This document shows, piece after piece, positions 7,953-17,938 of a DNA stretch of 64,000 nucleotides (position 1 is the first letter of the stretch; each line of letters opens with the position of its first letter). The position numbers and the translations under genes were made by a program. This DNA is from an uncultured Prochlorococcus sp. (GTDB taxonomy: Bacteria > Cyanobacteriota > Cyanobacteriia > PCC-6307 > Cyanobiaceae), in the NCBI GenBank assembly GCA_902594875.1, contig CACJNU010000005.1, positions 17,761 through 81,760 on the forward strand, read 5' to 3'. The notes under the pieces are model-generated. The model made no database searches. It worked only from the letters and a program-made list of their open reading frames with translations, and was not told where the DNA came from.

Positions 7953-9314
7953 ATGTCTAGCAAATTATCGACTTTTATTTGTCAGAATTGTGGATCTGAA
8001 ACTTCTCAATACTTTGGGAAATGCCTTAATTGCAACTCATGGAATTCCATTGTTGAAGAAATAAAAAGTAAGAGCTCTAAATATCAAGAAATAAACGATA
8101 TCAAAAACATTAAAAAATCTATACCATTTAATGAGATCTCATCAAAAAAAATATCAAGATTTACGACTGGTTTTAAGGAATTTGATCGAGTTCTTGGAGG
8201 TGGAATAGTACCTGGATCTGTTGTTTTACTTGGAGGAGAACCAGGGATAGGTAAAAGCACAATAGTTCTTCAATCAGCAGGAAAAATATCTCTTAAAGAG
8301 AAAGTTTTATACATAACTGCAGAAGAATCTTTAGAACAAGTAAAAATTAGATGGGAAAGATTACATCAAAACAGTGTTGATTTAAAAATTTTTGCAGAAA
8401 CTAATTTATCCCAAATTATTGAAGAGATCAAACGTGTCAATCCAAGTTTCGCAATTATTGATAGTATTCAAGCTATCCATAATCATGAAATGCAAAGTTC
8501 TCCAGGATCGGTTTCTCAAGTTAGAGCATGTTCATCTGAATTGCAAAATCTTGCCAAAGAAAATAATATTGCGCTTCTAATAATTGGTCATGTAACCAAA
8601 GATGGTGCTTTAGCTGGCCCAAAAACTTTAGAGCATTTAGTTGATACAGTAATAAACTTTGAAGGCGATAATATTTCCTCACATAGATTACTAAGAAGTA
8701 TAAAAAATCGATTTGGATCGACCTTCGAGATTGGAATTTTTGAAATGCTTGAAGAGGGTTTACGAGAGATAAAAAACCCAAGTTCAATTTTTACAAATAA
8801 AGAAAACATTTCTGGTGTAACAACTACGATTACAAATGAAGGCACTCGACCATTAGCAGTTGATATACAAGCACTGGTAAATAAAACTTTCTACAGTAAC
8901 CCAAGACGGACTACAACTGGAATAAGCATAAATAGATTGCATCAAATCCTAGCTGTTATTGAAAAACACGTAGGGATTAAATTATCTGAATTTGATTGTT
9001 ATGTAGCTACTGGTGGGGGTTTTGAGATTAATGATCCTTCATCTGATTTAGGTGTTGCAATATCAATTTTATCAAGTTTGAAAAATATTCCTCCTTTGGC
9101 CAGTAGCTCATTTATTGGGGAATTGGGTTTAAGCGGTCAGGTTAGAAAATCAAATAACCTTCGAACAAAGATAGAAGAAGCTGTAAGACTAGGGATCAAA
9201 AATATCGTAGTGCCAAAACTAGAGGAGGAACTAAATAAAAATTTTCAAAATTTAATAAATATCAAAGAGATATCAAATATTAGAGAAGCAGTTGACTATT
9301 CTTTATCAGTTTAA
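7953..9314 (+). CDS. radA: DNA repair protein RadA
   Basis: A RecA-related ATPase that helps branch migration during recombination. Domain order: zinc finger (C10, C13, C24, C27), Walker A GEPGIGKST at residues 95-103, the RadA-specific KNRFG motif near residue 252, and a Lon-like C-terminal domain containing the ATGGGFEI and GELGLSGQVR segments. At 453 aa it is full length. It is divergent from rpaB across about 107 bases and converges on ycf3 with 6 bases between stops. Confidence 0.96.
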   Translation: MSSKLSTFICQNCGSETSQYFGKCLNCNSWNSIVEEIKSKSSKYQEINDIKNIKKSIPFNEISSKKISRFTTGFKEFDRVLGGGIVPGSVVLLGGEPGIGKSTIVLQSAGKISLKEKVLYITAEESLEQVKIRWERLHQNSVDLKIFAETNLSQIIEEIKRVNPSFAIIDSIQAIHNHEMQSSPGSVSQVRACSSELQNLAKENNIALLIIGHVTKDGALAGPKTLEHLVDTVINFEGDNISSHRLLRSIKNRFGSTFEIGIFEMLEEGLREIKNPSSIFTNKENISGVTTTITNEGTRPLAVDIQALVNKTFYSNPRRTTTGISINRLHQILAVIEKHVGIKLSEFDCYVATGGGFEINDPSSDLGVAISILSSLKNIPPLASSSFIGELGLSGQVRKSNNLRTKIEEAVRLGIKNIVVPKLEEELNKNFQNLINIKEISNIREAVDYSLSV

Positions 9315-9320
9315 AAAAAA

Positions 9321-9842
9321 TTAGAGATACATATCGATTGAACTTCTTCCTGAGTTTTTCAACCAATTTTCAATATCTAGATAACCACCTGGATATAATC
9401 TAACTGCTTTAGACCAGACTTCTGCAGCTTTATCAAACCAAATATCTCTCTGATCTAAATCACCATTTTGCTCAGCATATCTTCCCCTTTTTTCATAAAT
9501 CAAACCTATATTTTTCAAGCATGATGGCTGTTTGGGATTTTCTACTAATGCTTTTTCATAAGTTTCAATAGACAGATCCTCTTCACCATTACTCATATAT
9601 ATAATTGCCATATTTTTTAAAGTCTCACCCCTATCAATTTTATTTTCTTCAAGTAGTAAACTCTCTTTGTAATACTCTAATGCTTCCGAATAATCCCCAT
9701 TATTTTGAGCAGCTAGGCCATCTCTATAATAGATATATGCTTTTTTTTCTTTCTCTGCAATAGGCATTATTTTTACAATAGATTCAGCAATTACAGTAAA
9801 AGCTTTATCGATAAAATTGTCTCTGTTTTGATTACTAGGCAC
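9321..9842 (-). CDS. ycf3: Photosystem I assembly protein Ycf3
   Basis: A TPR protein that assists PsaA/PsaB assembly into photosystem I at the thylakoid. Three TPR units are visible (roughly residues 35-68, 72-105 and 120-153), with the conserved segments [20 protein letters not shown] and [19 protein letters not shown]. The open frame extends upstream to an ATG at 9935, but those extra residues are hydrophobic and unlike the family. A GTG at 9842 gives [19 protein letters not shown], the usual Ycf3 N-terminus, and a 173-residue protein. I therefore choose the GTG. Confidence 0.92.
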   Translation of the reverse strand: MPSNQNRDNFIDKAFTVIAESIVKIMPIAEKEKKAYIYYRDGLAAQNNGDYSEALEYYKESLLLEENKIDRGETLKNMAIIYMSNGEEDLSIETYEKALVENPKQPSCLKNIGLIYEKRGRYAEQNGDLDQRDIWFDKAAEVWSKAVRLYPGGYLDIENWLKNSGRSSIDMYL

Positions 9843-9951
9843 CAGTCTAAAACCAATAAAATTAATATAGTAATTTAAAAAATAACTATTTAAAAAGTCT
9901 ATTACATTTATTATTATAGTTAAAAAATAGGTCAAGCATTAATTTGCTTCA

Positions 9952-12258
9952 ATGGTGAAAAATATGGAAAGCATTCAATTAAGCGTTGCAGGAATGAAGT
10001 GCGGAGGTTGTGTTAGTACTGTTGAAAAAATATTGAATAATTCCGATGGTATTGAAAATGTTTCTGTTAACTTACTTACAGAAAGTGCTTATTTTGAAAT
10101 CACCCAGAAACATATAGAAATAGAATCAGTTCTCGAAAATCTAAAAGAAAATGGTTTCCCATCAAAGATTTACTTAAATGATTTTTCAAAAAAAATAAAT
10201 AAAGCAGAATTAGAAAAAAAAAAGAAGTGGAATGATCAATGGAAAAAACTAACTTTTGCCCTATTACTTTTATTATTTTCAGGATTAGGTCATCTGGCAG
10301 AAGGAAGATATATAAATTCTCCAATTTTAGGTAATATATTTTTTCACGCTTCATTAGCAACGTTAGCTCTATTATTTCCTGGCAGAGGAATAATTATTAA
10401 TGGATTTAAATCATTTATTAAAAACCATCCCGATATGGATTCTTTAGTAGCTCTTGGAGTTATTAGTGCATATACAACAAGTCTTCTATCTATAATATTT
10501 CCTGCTACAGGTTTTCCCTGTTTTTTTAATGAACCAGTTATGCTGTTAGGCTTCATAATGATTGGGCGTTACTTAGAGGAAAGAGCAAGATATCAAACTG
10601 GTTCATCCATTGGAGAATTATTAGATCTTCAACCAGAAATGGCAAATATCTACACAGAAGACAATCACATAAAGTCAATAAGAGTGAACACTTTAAGACC
10701 TGATCAAGAAATTCAAGTTTTAGCAGGAGACAGAGTACCTGCTGACTGCATTGTTACCCGAGGTAATTCATATATTGATGTTTCACATATTACTGGAGAA
10801 TCCAAACCTATTGAAGTAAAAGAAGGAGAAAATATATCTAATGGATCCTTAAATCTTAATTCAACTCTTAGACTTAAAGTACAAAAGGTCGGAGGAGATT
10901 CTTCTCTTGCAAAACTAGTAAATCTTATTGAGTCTGTAAACGCTAGAAAACCGCGCATTCAAAGCATTGCTGATGAAATTGCAGGTAAATTTACTTACTT
11001 TGTACTTATTTTTGCTACTTTAACCTTCTTCTTTTGGTGGAAGGGGGCAAAAAACATATGGCCTGACTTATTAAGTCACAATCCTGCATTAATCACTCAC
11101 TCAAGCCATACACTGCATAGTTCGCTTGGTAGTAATGCTGAGAATTTCCTGAGTTTAGCAATTCAATTATCAATAGCTGTTTTAGTGATAGCTTGTCCTT
11201 GCGCATTAGGTTTAGCCACCCCAACCGTTATCACTGTCGCATCAGGTAAAGCAGCAAAAAAAGGGGTTTTATTTAAAGGCGGGGATAAAATAGAGATGGC
11301 TTCAAAAATTAATCACATTATTTTTGACAAGACAGGTACTCTAACAAAAGGTAAGCCTTTCATTGTTGATTACAAAAATAATGAAGATCATTCATTTTTA
11401 TTAAAAATAGCTGCCAGTTTAGAAAAGGAAAGCAGACATCCAATTGCAGATGCCTTAATTCAAGAGGCAAAAAAGCAAAATTTAAGTTTATTTCCAATAA
11501 AAAAAATTTATACACATTCAGGGCGAGGTATTTCTGGTGAACTTGAGTCAATTGATGGGCTTATTAATATTGGAAATATTGAATGGCTACTAAGCAAAGG
11601 AATAATTATTGATAATGATGCAAAAACAGTAATTGAAAATGAAGAAACAAAAACGAACACAATCATTGGAGTAAGTATCAAAGATAAGTTATTAGGCTTT
11701 ATTTTGCTTGGAGATTTACTCAGAGATGATTCAATTAAAACAGTTCAAAATTTGAGAGAAAACAAATTTAAAATTAACATTTTAAGTGGCGATAGAAAAC
11801 AAGCAGTTTTATCTTTGGCAAAAAAAATTGGTTGTAAAGAAACAGACGTAAAATGGGATCTTCTTCCTGAAATGAAGCTAAAGACTATAGAAAATTTAAA
11901 AATCAATAATAAAGTGGCAATGATTGGTGATGGTATTAATGATGTCCCAGCCTTAGCATCCTCAGACTTAGGAATTGCGGTAGGATCAGGGACTCAAATA
12001 GCCAAGGCAAATGCAGATGTAGTATTAATGGGAGATCAACTAAATGGATTACCCTACGCCTTAAAACTTGCAAAAAAAACTATTAGAAAAATAAACCAAA
12101 ATCTAGCATGGGCTTTTGGTTACAACTTACTAGCTATACCTTTAGCCGCCGGCATTTTATTCCCTAAATACGGTATTCTTCTTACTCCCTCAATAGCAGC
12201 ATTATTAATGGCTATTAGCTCTATTACAGTTGTAATTAATGCTTTATCTTTGGATTAA
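9952..12258 (+). CDS. Copper-type P1B ATPase
   Basis: A heavy-metal-transporting ATPase that moves Cu(I), or a similar soft metal, across the plasma or thylakoid membrane. An N-terminal HMA domain has the metal site GMKCGGC (C17 and C20). Membrane helices follow, then the TGES actuator motif, the intramembrane CPC motif (C415-P-C417), the phosphorylated aspartate D459 in DKTGT and the GDGINDVPAL hinge. Length 768 aa is typical. CtaA (import for plastocyanin and oxidase) and PacS (thylakoid) resemble each other too closely to choose between them here. Confidence 0.93.
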   Translation: MVKNMESIQLSVAGMKCGGCVSTVEKILNNSDGIENVSVNLLTESAYFEITQKHIEIESVLENLKENGFPSKIYLNDFSKKINKAELEKKKKWNDQWKKLTFALLLLLFSGLGHLAEGRYINSPILGNIFFHASLATLALLFPGRGIIINGFKSFIKNHPDMDSLVALGVISAYTTSLLSIIFPATGFPCFFNEPVMLLGFIMIGRYLEERARYQTGSSIGELLDLQPEMANIYTEDNHIKSIRVNTLRPDQEIQVLAGDRVPADCIVTRGNSYIDVSHITGESKPIEVKEGENISNGSLNLNSTLRLKVQKVGGDSSLAKLVNLIESVNARKPRIQSIADEIAGKFTYFVLIFATLTFFFWWKGAKNIWPDLLSHNPALITHSSHTLHSSLGSNAENFLSLAIQLSIAVLVIACPCALGLATPTVITVASGKAAKKGVLFKGGDKIEMASKINHIIFDKTGTLTKGKPFIVDYKNNEDHSFLLKIAASLEKESRHPIADALIQEAKKQNLSLFPIKKIYTHSGRGISGELESIDGLINIGNIEWLLSKGIIIDNDAKTVIENEETKTNTIIGVSIKDKLLGFILLGDLLRDDSIKTVQNLRENKFKINILSGDRKQAVLSLAKKIGCKETDVKWDLLPEMKLKTIENLKINNKVAMIGDGINDVPALASSDLGIAVGSGTQIAKANADVVLMGDQLNGLPYALKLAKKTIRKINQNLAWAFGYNLLAIPLAAGILFPKYGILLTPSIAALLMAISSITVVINALSLD

Positions 12259-12897
12259 ATGAAGGGAAAATTTATCGTTATAGAGGGTATTGATGGATGT
12301 GGTAAAACTACCCAAATAGATGAACTATCTAAATGGCTTCCTAATAGTGGTTTAATAAAGAAAGGGTCAAAATTAATCACAACTAGAGAACCTGGAGGCA
12401 GTCTTTTAGGAAAAAAACTTAGAGGACTGATTCTTGATAATAATGAAAATAACAAGCCTTCATCTCTCGCAGAATTATTACTTTATTCAGCGGATAGAGC
12501 TGAACACGTTTCCAAAATTATTTCACCTGCTTTAAATAATAATGATTGGGTAATAAGTGATAGATTTTCTGATTCCACACTGGCTTATCAAGGTTATGGA
12601 AGAAATATAAATTTAGAAGTAATTAAAAATATTGAATCTATTGTTTGTCAAGGAACATCTCCAGATCACACTTTCTTCTTAGAAATTTCTCCAGAAGAGA
12701 GCATATTCCGAAGAAAAAATGAAATTCCAGACAGAATCGAATCAGAAGGTATTAGATTTTTAGAAAAAGTAAATGAAGGGTTCAAACTAATTGCCAAACA
12801 AAAAAACTGGACAGTAATATCTGCTTCACAAAATATTAGAACTATTTCTAATCAAATTAAAGAGACTTTACTAAACAATTTTTCTAATAACAAATGA
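12259..12897 (+). CDS. tmk: Thymidylate kinase
   Basis: Phosphorylates dTMP to dTDP. The P-loop GIDGCGKTT (residues 10-18), the TREPGG motif around residue 46 and the [15 protein letters not shown] segment around residue 98 are all characteristic. Length 212 aa is normal. It starts directly after the P-ATPase stop and its end overlaps the holB start by 4 bases, the frequent bacterial tmk-holB pairing. Confidence 0.96.
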   Translation: MKGKFIVIEGIDGCGKTTQIDELSKWLPNSGLIKKGSKLITTREPGGSLLGKKLRGLILDNNENNKPSSLAELLLYSADRAEHVSKIISPALNNNDWVISDRFSDSTLAYQGYGRNINLEVIKNIESIVCQGTSPDHTFFLEISPEESIFRRKNEIPDRIESEGIRFLEKVNEGFKLIAKQKNWTVISASQNIRTISNQIKETLLNNFSNNK

Positions 12898-13856
12898 TTG
12901 AGGTTAAAAAAAATAATACTTTCTTGAATGAGGAAGTCGATACCTTTCTCAAAAACATAATTAAAAACAAATCATTAGCTAATGGTTATATATTTTATGG
13001 TGCTGAAGGATTAGGCAAAAAGCAAACTGCTCTTCAATTTATAAAAGAGATTTTCAAACAGTCTTCACCAAGCGAAAATATTGAAGAGAGAATTACAAAC
13101 AATAACCATCCTGATTTTTTAATTATTGAACCTGATTCTCTTTTGGCAAAAAAAAGTTCAGGAAGTTTCGATCTTGAAAAAACAATAAAAAGTGGATCTG
13201 AGATTATTAAAATTGCTCAAATACGAAATATCAAAACTTTTCTTAGTCAAAAATCAATCAACTCAGAAAAAAAAATTGTTTTGATTATTGATGCACACCT
13301 CTTAAACGAAGCAGCCTCAAATTGCCTTTTAAAAACCTTAGAAGAACCTAGTAACGGCATTTTTATTTTACTAACATCTAAATTAAACCTTCTCTTAGAT
13401 ACGATTATCTCAAGATGTCAAATCATCAGATTTCGATCTTTTTCTAGTGAACAAATAAAGTCAATTTTAAAAGAATATTTAGATACTTCTAAATTAAAGA
13501 TAAATACAAAATTTCAACTTGAAGATTTAATAAACTCTGCAAATGGATCTCCAAATCAATTATTGAAAAATATTGAAATTTGGAATAATTTTTCAGATGA
13601 AATTATGAGTAAATTGGATTCACCAATTAAAAATAGTCTGGAAATATTAGAAATATCCAAATCAATATCTGAAAAATTAGAAATTTTTCAACAGATTTGT
13701 TTAGTTAATTTAATACAAACAATTTGGTGGAGAAAAACAAAAAATATCGGTTTAGTTAAAAAACTTGAAAATTTAAAATATCTCTTAAAAAAAAACATTC
13801 AACCAAGGTTGGCATGGGAAATAGCTTTTTTAAAAATTTCGATGGAAGATATATGA
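12894..13856 (+). CDS. holB: DNA polymerase III delta-prime subunit
   Basis: A clamp-loader subunit. The N-terminal AAA+ domain has a degenerate P-loop (GAEGLGKKQ rather than GKT/S), followed by [16 protein letters not shown] and the SRC trigger (ISRCQIIRF). Delta-prime proteins commonly do not hydrolyse ATP, which suits the altered P-loop. The ATG overlaps the tmk stop (ATGA), so translation is probably coupled. It converges on rpaA with 2 bases between stops. Confidence 0.92.
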   Translation: MIEVKKNNTFLNEEVDTFLKNIIKNKSLANGYIFYGAEGLGKKQTALQFIKEIFKQSSPSENIEERITNNNHPDFLIIEPDSLLAKKSSGSFDLEKTIKSGSEIIKIAQIRNIKTFLSQKSINSEKKIVLIIDAHLLNEAASNCLLKTLEEPSNGIFILLTSKLNLLLDTIISRCQIIRFRSFSSEQIKSILKEYLDTSKLKINTKFQLEDLINSANGSPNQLLKNIEIWNNFSDEIMSKLDSPIKNSLEILEISKSISEKLEIFQQICLVNLIQTIWWRKTKNIGLVKKLENLKYLLKKNIQPRLAWEIAFLKISMEDI

Positions 13857-13858
13857 GA

Positions 13859-14650
13859 TTAATCTATTGAAGAATTTATCAAGTCAGGATTTCTTGCTTG
13901 AATAAACTCTTGCCTAGCAGTTTCTACTTGAGAACCGATAGGTAACTCAAGACAATATCCAGCACCGTATACCGTTTTTATATAAATAGGTTTCCGAGGA
14001 TCGGGTTCAAGTTTAGTGCGCAAGTGTCTAATATGGACTCTTATCGTTTCAATATCATCATCAGGTTCATATCCCCATACTTCTTTAAGGATTAATGCTG
14101 GCGATACGGTTTGACCATGTCTCTGCAAAAGACAATGAAGAAGTTCAAATTCAAGATGCGTTAACCTAACAGGAGATTCAAACCATATAGCTTCAAATCT
14201 TTCCGGAACAAGAGTTAAAGGACCATAATTTAATATTTCTTGCTGGTTACTAGAATTCAATTGTGCTCTGTTGGTTCTTCGTAATAGAGCTTTTATGCGT
14301 ACATGTAATTCTTCTAAATCGAATGGTTTAGTAATGTAGTCATCTGCTCCAGAATTAAATCCTGTAACTTTATCTTTAAGACCGCCTAACGCAGTTATCA
14401 TCAAAATTGGTATATTTGATGTTCTTTCATCTCTTCTTAGTCGCTGGCATAAAGTTAAACCATCAACACTTGGTAACATCAAATCCAAAAGTATTAAATC
14501 TGGTGAATATTGAAGAGCTAGTGCTTGTCCTTTAATTCCATCTTCAGCTTTTTGAACATCGAAACCAGAATGTTCTAAATGCCTAGCAACTAAATCACGC
14601 ATATCACGATCATCTTCAATTAAAAGGATTGAAATTTTCATATTTATCAA
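13859..14650 (-). CDS. rpaA: OmpR-family response regulator RpaA
   Basis: The receiver domain has D13/D14, phospho-acceptor D56 (LILLDLMLP) and the KPFDLEEL lysine. The winged-helix domain includes the highly conserved [19 protein letters not shown] and [17 protein letters not shown] segments typical of RpaA, the output regulator of the cyanobacterial clock working with kinase SasA. The frame has two possible ATG starts (residues 1 and 4); starting at residue 4 matches the family. It is monocistronic, with 392 bases upstream that lack any credible gene. SasA and kai genes are not in the window. Confidence 0.92.
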   Translation of the reverse strand: MINMKISILLIEDDRDMRDLVARHLEHSGFDVQKAEDGIKGQALALQYSPDLILLDLMLPSVDGLTLCQRLRRDERTSNIPILMITALGGLKDKVTGFNSGADDYITKPFDLEELHVRIKALLRRTNRAQLNSSNQQEILNYGPLTLVPERFEAIWFESPVRLTHLEFELLHCLLQRHGQTVSPALILKEVWGYEPDDDIETIRVHIRHLRTKLEPDPRKPIYIKTVYGAGYCLELPIGSQVETARQEFIQARNPDLINSSID

Positions 14651-15042
14651 CTATTAAATTAAAATTAAGTTTTGGTACTATGATTCTCTCAAGAATTTAT
14701 AAAGATTGCTGAATTACTGTAAACAATTTTATCAATTAGATTTATCAATTAACTTACTGATAGCAATGGATTATGCAGAAATTACAGATTTTAAAAAAGT
14801 TTAAATTTTAGAATTTCTTTCGATTCTATTTACTTTTCCTTAATAATCAAAGGATTACTCGAAACAAATAATGGGTTAAATTGAAAAAATTTCTAATTCA
14901 GATTGTCACTATAAGGTTTAGAAAAATTGAATTAAATGTAGATTTTAAGTTTTCAAATAGGATTAAACTAGGTTTAAATGTTGAATTTCTCCAAAATGTT
15001 TAAAATCATAATTTTGTCTATATTAAAAAAATTTAAGTATCT
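14651..15042. other. Gene-free region between divergent rpaA and a hypothetical gene
   Basis: About 392 very AT-rich bases hold no reading frame longer than a dozen or so codons that looks coding. The region must contain the rpaA promoter (minus strand) and the promoter of the gene at 15043. A TATATT hexamer at 15019-15024 is a plausible -10 for the latter. It is long for this compact genome, so a small RNA is possible, but I see no clear hairpin plus T-run to prove one. Confidence 0.5.
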
Positions 15043-15402
15043 ATGAAAAAGAAGTCCATTATCTATTCTGATTTATCAAAAAAACAACTAGAAACTCTTA
15101 AAGAACTTTACATTCAAAAAAAAGTTGAATCGATGAGTCATCAAGAACTTAAACAATATGTATTAGAAATTATTTCTCATCAGATAAACGATACTATTGG
15201 CAAAGAAGAGGAAATGGAAGCTTGGAGAGAAATGTCAGATTTTTTTGGAGAGCAATTTGAAATAAATATCTTAGAAATACAAGCAAAATACATTGACGAT
15301 AAAAACGTAATAGAAACAGAAATAGATTCTCAGAAGCAAAGAATAGAATTACTTGAAAGGAATAATTTGAATCAAGAGAAAAAAGATATGTGGGATGACT
15401 AG
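15043..15402 (+). CDS. Hypothetical acidic helical protein
   Basis: Function not recognised. The 119 residues are rich in Glu, Lys, Gln and Ile and read as mainly helical, with a probable coiled-coil tail from about residue 80 (IETEIDSQKQRIELLERNN). There are no cysteines, signal peptide or membrane segment. The central MSHQELKQYVLEIISHQIND and GKEEEMEAWREMSDFFGE stretches look like a conserved domain rather than random coding. The gene stands alone between two gene-poor stretches, with a possible -10 box 19-24 bases before the ATG. Confidence 0.75.
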   Translation: MKKKSIIYSDLSKKQLETLKELYIQKKVESMSHQELKQYVLEIISHQINDTIGKEEEMEAWREMSDFFGEQFEINILEIQAKYIDDKNVIETEIDSQKQRIELLERNNLNQEKKDMWDD

Positions 15403-15724
15403 AATTTTTTTTTGGTGTAGTAATTCAAATAATATAAACAAAAATATGTCTTAATTTCTAAAAATCAAAATCCAGCAAAGAGATTTTTTGTAGAACTTAG
15501 CAAATGTTCTAGTTACTGTTCTGAAAAAACAATTTTTTAGTTTATAAAAAATAGTTTATAACTTTAAAATTAATTCTTAATAATGTTCTATATACTAATT
15601 TTATTAGTACATCAAATATACTCGATTATATCTTCGGCTAACCACTATTTGACAAAAAAGGTCAATAAATTAAAAAAGTCACCTTTTTATGGGCGACTTT
15701 GGATAGTTTTTTGGAAATTATAAA
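15403..15724. other. Gene-poor region downstream of tRNA-Asn
   Basis: About 320 AT-rich bases without a credible protein gene. The only clear structure is the terminator hairpin at 15671-15700 belonging to the minus-strand tRNA-Asn. The rest holds runs of A and T and no repeat that I can identify. Confidence 0.6.
15671..15700 (-). terminator. Rho-independent terminator after tRNA-Asn
   Basis: Read on the minus strand, AAAGTCGCC pairs with GGTGACTTT (nine pairs with one G-T) around an 8-base A-rich loop, and the stem runs into a T tract. It lies about 25 bases beyond the 3' end of tRNA-Asn on the same strand, the expected place for its terminator. Confidence 0.8.
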
Positions 15725-15796
<72 letters not shown>

Positions 15797-15806
15797 ATAT
15801 AAAGTG

Positions 15807-15836
15807 AATTTAGCTCTTTAAAGTACCTTATGACAA
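15807..15836 (-). promoter_or_regulatory. Candidate promoter of tRNA-Asn
   Basis: On the minus strand TTGTCA (15831-15836) and TAAATT (15807-15812) are separated by 18 bases, and the inferred start lies a few bases before the mature tRNA 5' end. The boxes fit a sigma-70-type promoter only loosely in this AT-rich DNA. Confidence 0.4.
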
Positions 15837-15845
15837 GTACAAGAG

Positions 15846-16532
15846 TTAATTATATTGAAATTTTGATGGTTCTTGCCAATTAGATAAAAAACCATTTTTC
15901 AACTCTGCTACTGCATCAGCATAAGTAAATTCTTCACAACGATGAGTAATCCACAAAGCTGTTAAAGGTTTTTTATTGTTGCTGGTGAGATTTTTAATAG
16001 TTTTTAAAACTTTTAATTGACTGGTTTGATCAAGTAACGCTGTAGGCTCATCCAAAAGAATAAAATTTCTATTACTTATAAGAGCGCATGCAATAGTTAA
16101 GCGTTGTTTTTGTCCACCGCTTAAAGTATGAACTGGCCTTTTTTCAAAACCTGTCAATCCTACCTGATCTAGCACATATTCAATTTTTTTATTAATTTCA
16201 TTTTGACTTATATTTTGATTTATATTAATCAGAAGTTCACTCCTACAATTTGGCATCAATATTTGATGATCAGGATTTTGAAACACCATACCAATATTTG
16301 CATTTGAATCAATAACACCATTGTTAGGTTTGATTATTCCATTAATTAATTTTAAAAGAGTACTTTTTCCGCTACCGTTTTTACCTACAACCATCCAAAA
16401 TCCAGGTTTTTTTATTGAGAAGTTGCATTTAAAAATTAAATTTTCTTTTTCTCCAGGATATGAAAAAGAAACATCTTTAAATTTAATATAAGGTATTTCA
16501 TTTTCAAGGGAATCACGCATTAATTCTATCAA
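15846..16532 (-). CDS. ABC transporter ATPase, ECF/CbiO-like
   Basis: An ATP-binding subunit of 228 residues: Walker A GKNGSGKST (about residue 50), a Q-loop in the form MVFQNPDHQ, the signature LSGGQKQR, Walker B FILLDEPTALLD and a switch histidine in WITHR. The FQNPDxQ form of the Q-loop is characteristic of energy-coupling-factor ATPases for metals and vitamins. No membrane T- or S-component is adjacent, so the substrate is unknown. It overlaps the upstream UPF0367 gene by 4 bases, implying coupled translation. Confidence 0.85.
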   Translation of the reverse strand: MIELMRDSLENEIPYIKFKDVSFSYPGEKENLIFKCNFSIKKPGFWMVVGKNGSGKSTLLKLINGIIKPNNGVIDSNANIGMVFQNPDHQILMPNCRSELLININQNISQNEINKKIEYVLDQVGLTGFEKRPVHTLSGGQKQRLTIACALISNRNFILLDEPTALLDQTSQLKVLKTIKNLTSNNKKPLTALWITHRCEEFTYADAVAELKNGFLSNWQEPSKFQYN

Positions 16533-16807
16533 TCTATATTGAGAGAAAATCCTGGTCTTTTAGCTCCTCCTGCTACTGACGATTTTTCATATATCTGAAC
16601 AGAAATGATTTCTTTTGCTCTTACAGAAATTAATTTATCTTGTACTTTGTCACATCTTAATTCGATCAGGTTTGATGTTTCTAAAGTTTCATTCATAGAG
16701 CTTTTTATCTTGTCATAAATTTGTTTAACATCATCAAATTCTTTCTTCTGAATTGAAAGTGGAAAAGGTGAATATCTCAGACTTAATTCCAACGAATACA
16801 TGATCAT
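16529..16807 (-). CDS. UPF0367 family protein
   Basis: A small protein (92 aa, or 90 from the second ATG at residue 3) that I recognise as the cyanobacterial UPF0367 family from its N-terminal SLELSLRYSPFPLSIQKKEF and C-terminal SVAGGAKRPGFSLNID stretches. Its function is unknown. It has no membrane segment. The 4-base overlap with the downstream ABC ATPase suggests that the two are made together; whether they interact is open. Confidence 0.8.
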   Translation of the reverse strand: MIMYSLELSLRYSPFPLSIQKKEFDDVKQIYDKIKSSMNETLETSNLIELRCDKVQDKLISVRAKEIISVQIYEKSSVAGGAKRPGFSLNID

Positions 16808-16953
16808 AATTAAAACTACCTTTTATACTACTAAATATTTTTCCGCAGGAAGTTATTTAAATTAAATTCTTTTGAGAAAATTATATAAAAGATCTTTAAA
16901 TACAATTATCATGAGTATAGGAAATATTATTTTGCATTTTAAAAAATCATTTC

Positions 16954-17922
16954 ATGGAAATAGCAAATGATATAACTTCTCTAGTTGGAAATACCCCATT
17001 AGTTAAATTAAATCGAATCAGAAAGTATTTTGATTGTTATCCAGAAATAATAGCCAAACTAGAAAGTTTCAATCCATCAGCATCCGTCAAGGATAGGATC
17101 GCTTATTCAATGTTGTCTAAAGCTGAAGAAGAGGGATTGATAACGCCAGAGAAAACAACGTTAATTGAAGCAACTAGTGGGAATACTGGCATCGCATTAG
17201 CAATGGTTGCTGCAGCAAAAGGATATAAGTTGATATTAACTATGCCGGATACGATGAGTATTGAGAGAAGGGCAATGTTGAGAGCATATGGAGCTGAATT
17301 ACAACTAACACCAGGGAAAGATGGAATGAAAGGAGCTTTAGATTTAGCTAATGAGTTGTCTTCAACCATAGCAAATAGCTATCAATTTAATCAGTTTGAA
17401 AACTTTGCTAATCCAGATATTCATGAAAGAACAACAGCTAAAGAAATATGGTCCCAATCCAATAACAATTTAGATGGACTAGTTACAGGAGTAGGCACAG
17501 GAGGAACAATTACTGGTTGTGCACGTTTTTTGAAAAAAGTTAATCCAAATTGCAAAATTTATGCAGTAGAGCCCAAAAAAAGTGCTGTGATTTCCGGAGA
17601 AAAAGCAGGATCTCATTCAATTCAAGGAATTGGAGCGGGTTTCATACCGAAAGTACTTAATACTAAATTAATTGATGAAATTATAAAAATAGATGACGAT
17701 GAAGCATTTTACTATGGGCGTTTATTAGCTCGATTGGAAGGTCTTTTATCTGGCATCAGCAGCGGCGCAGCTTTAGCTGCAACTATAAAAATCGGTAAAA
17801 GAAAAGAACTAATGAATAAAAGATTGATAGTTATTCTTCCTAGTTTTGGAGAAAGATATTTATCAACAGCAATGTTTGAATCTAATTCATCAATTCAAGC
17901 CAGAAAAGATGGTTATCTTTAA
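16954..17922 (+). CDS. cysK: Cysteine synthase (O-acetylserine sulfhydrylase)
   Basis: A PLP enzyme that makes cysteine from O-acetylserine and sulfide. The lysine that binds PLP is K46 in NPSASVKDR. The substrate loop TSGNTGIA (about residue 73) and the phosphate-binding GTGGTITG (about residue 178) are intact. At 322 residues it matches CysK. Prochlorococcus-type genomes often carry two paralogues, so this could be the second copy or a CysM-like form. Sulfate-assimilation gene cysH lies at 51873. Confidence 0.92.
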   Translation: MEIANDITSLVGNTPLVKLNRIRKYFDCYPEIIAKLESFNPSASVKDRIAYSMLSKAEEEGLITPEKTTLIEATSGNTGIALAMVAAAKGYKLILTMPDTMSIERRAMLRAYGAELQLTPGKDGMKGALDLANELSSTIANSYQFNQFENFANPDIHERTTAKEIWSQSNNNLDGLVTGVGTGGTITGCARFLKKVNPNCKIYAVEPKKSAVISGEKAGSHSIQGIGAGFIPKVLNTKLIDEIIKIDDDEAFYYGRLLARLEGLLSGISSGAALAATIKIGKRKELMNKRLIVILPSFGERYLSTAMFESNSSIQARKDGYL

Positions 17923-17938
17923 TGCATAATTTATAAAC

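Noticed and set aside
15671..15700. Hairpin as a plus-strand terminator for the gene at 15043
   Set aside because: The T-run follows the stem on the minus strand, not directly on the plus strand, and the hairpin is about 270 bases from that gene.
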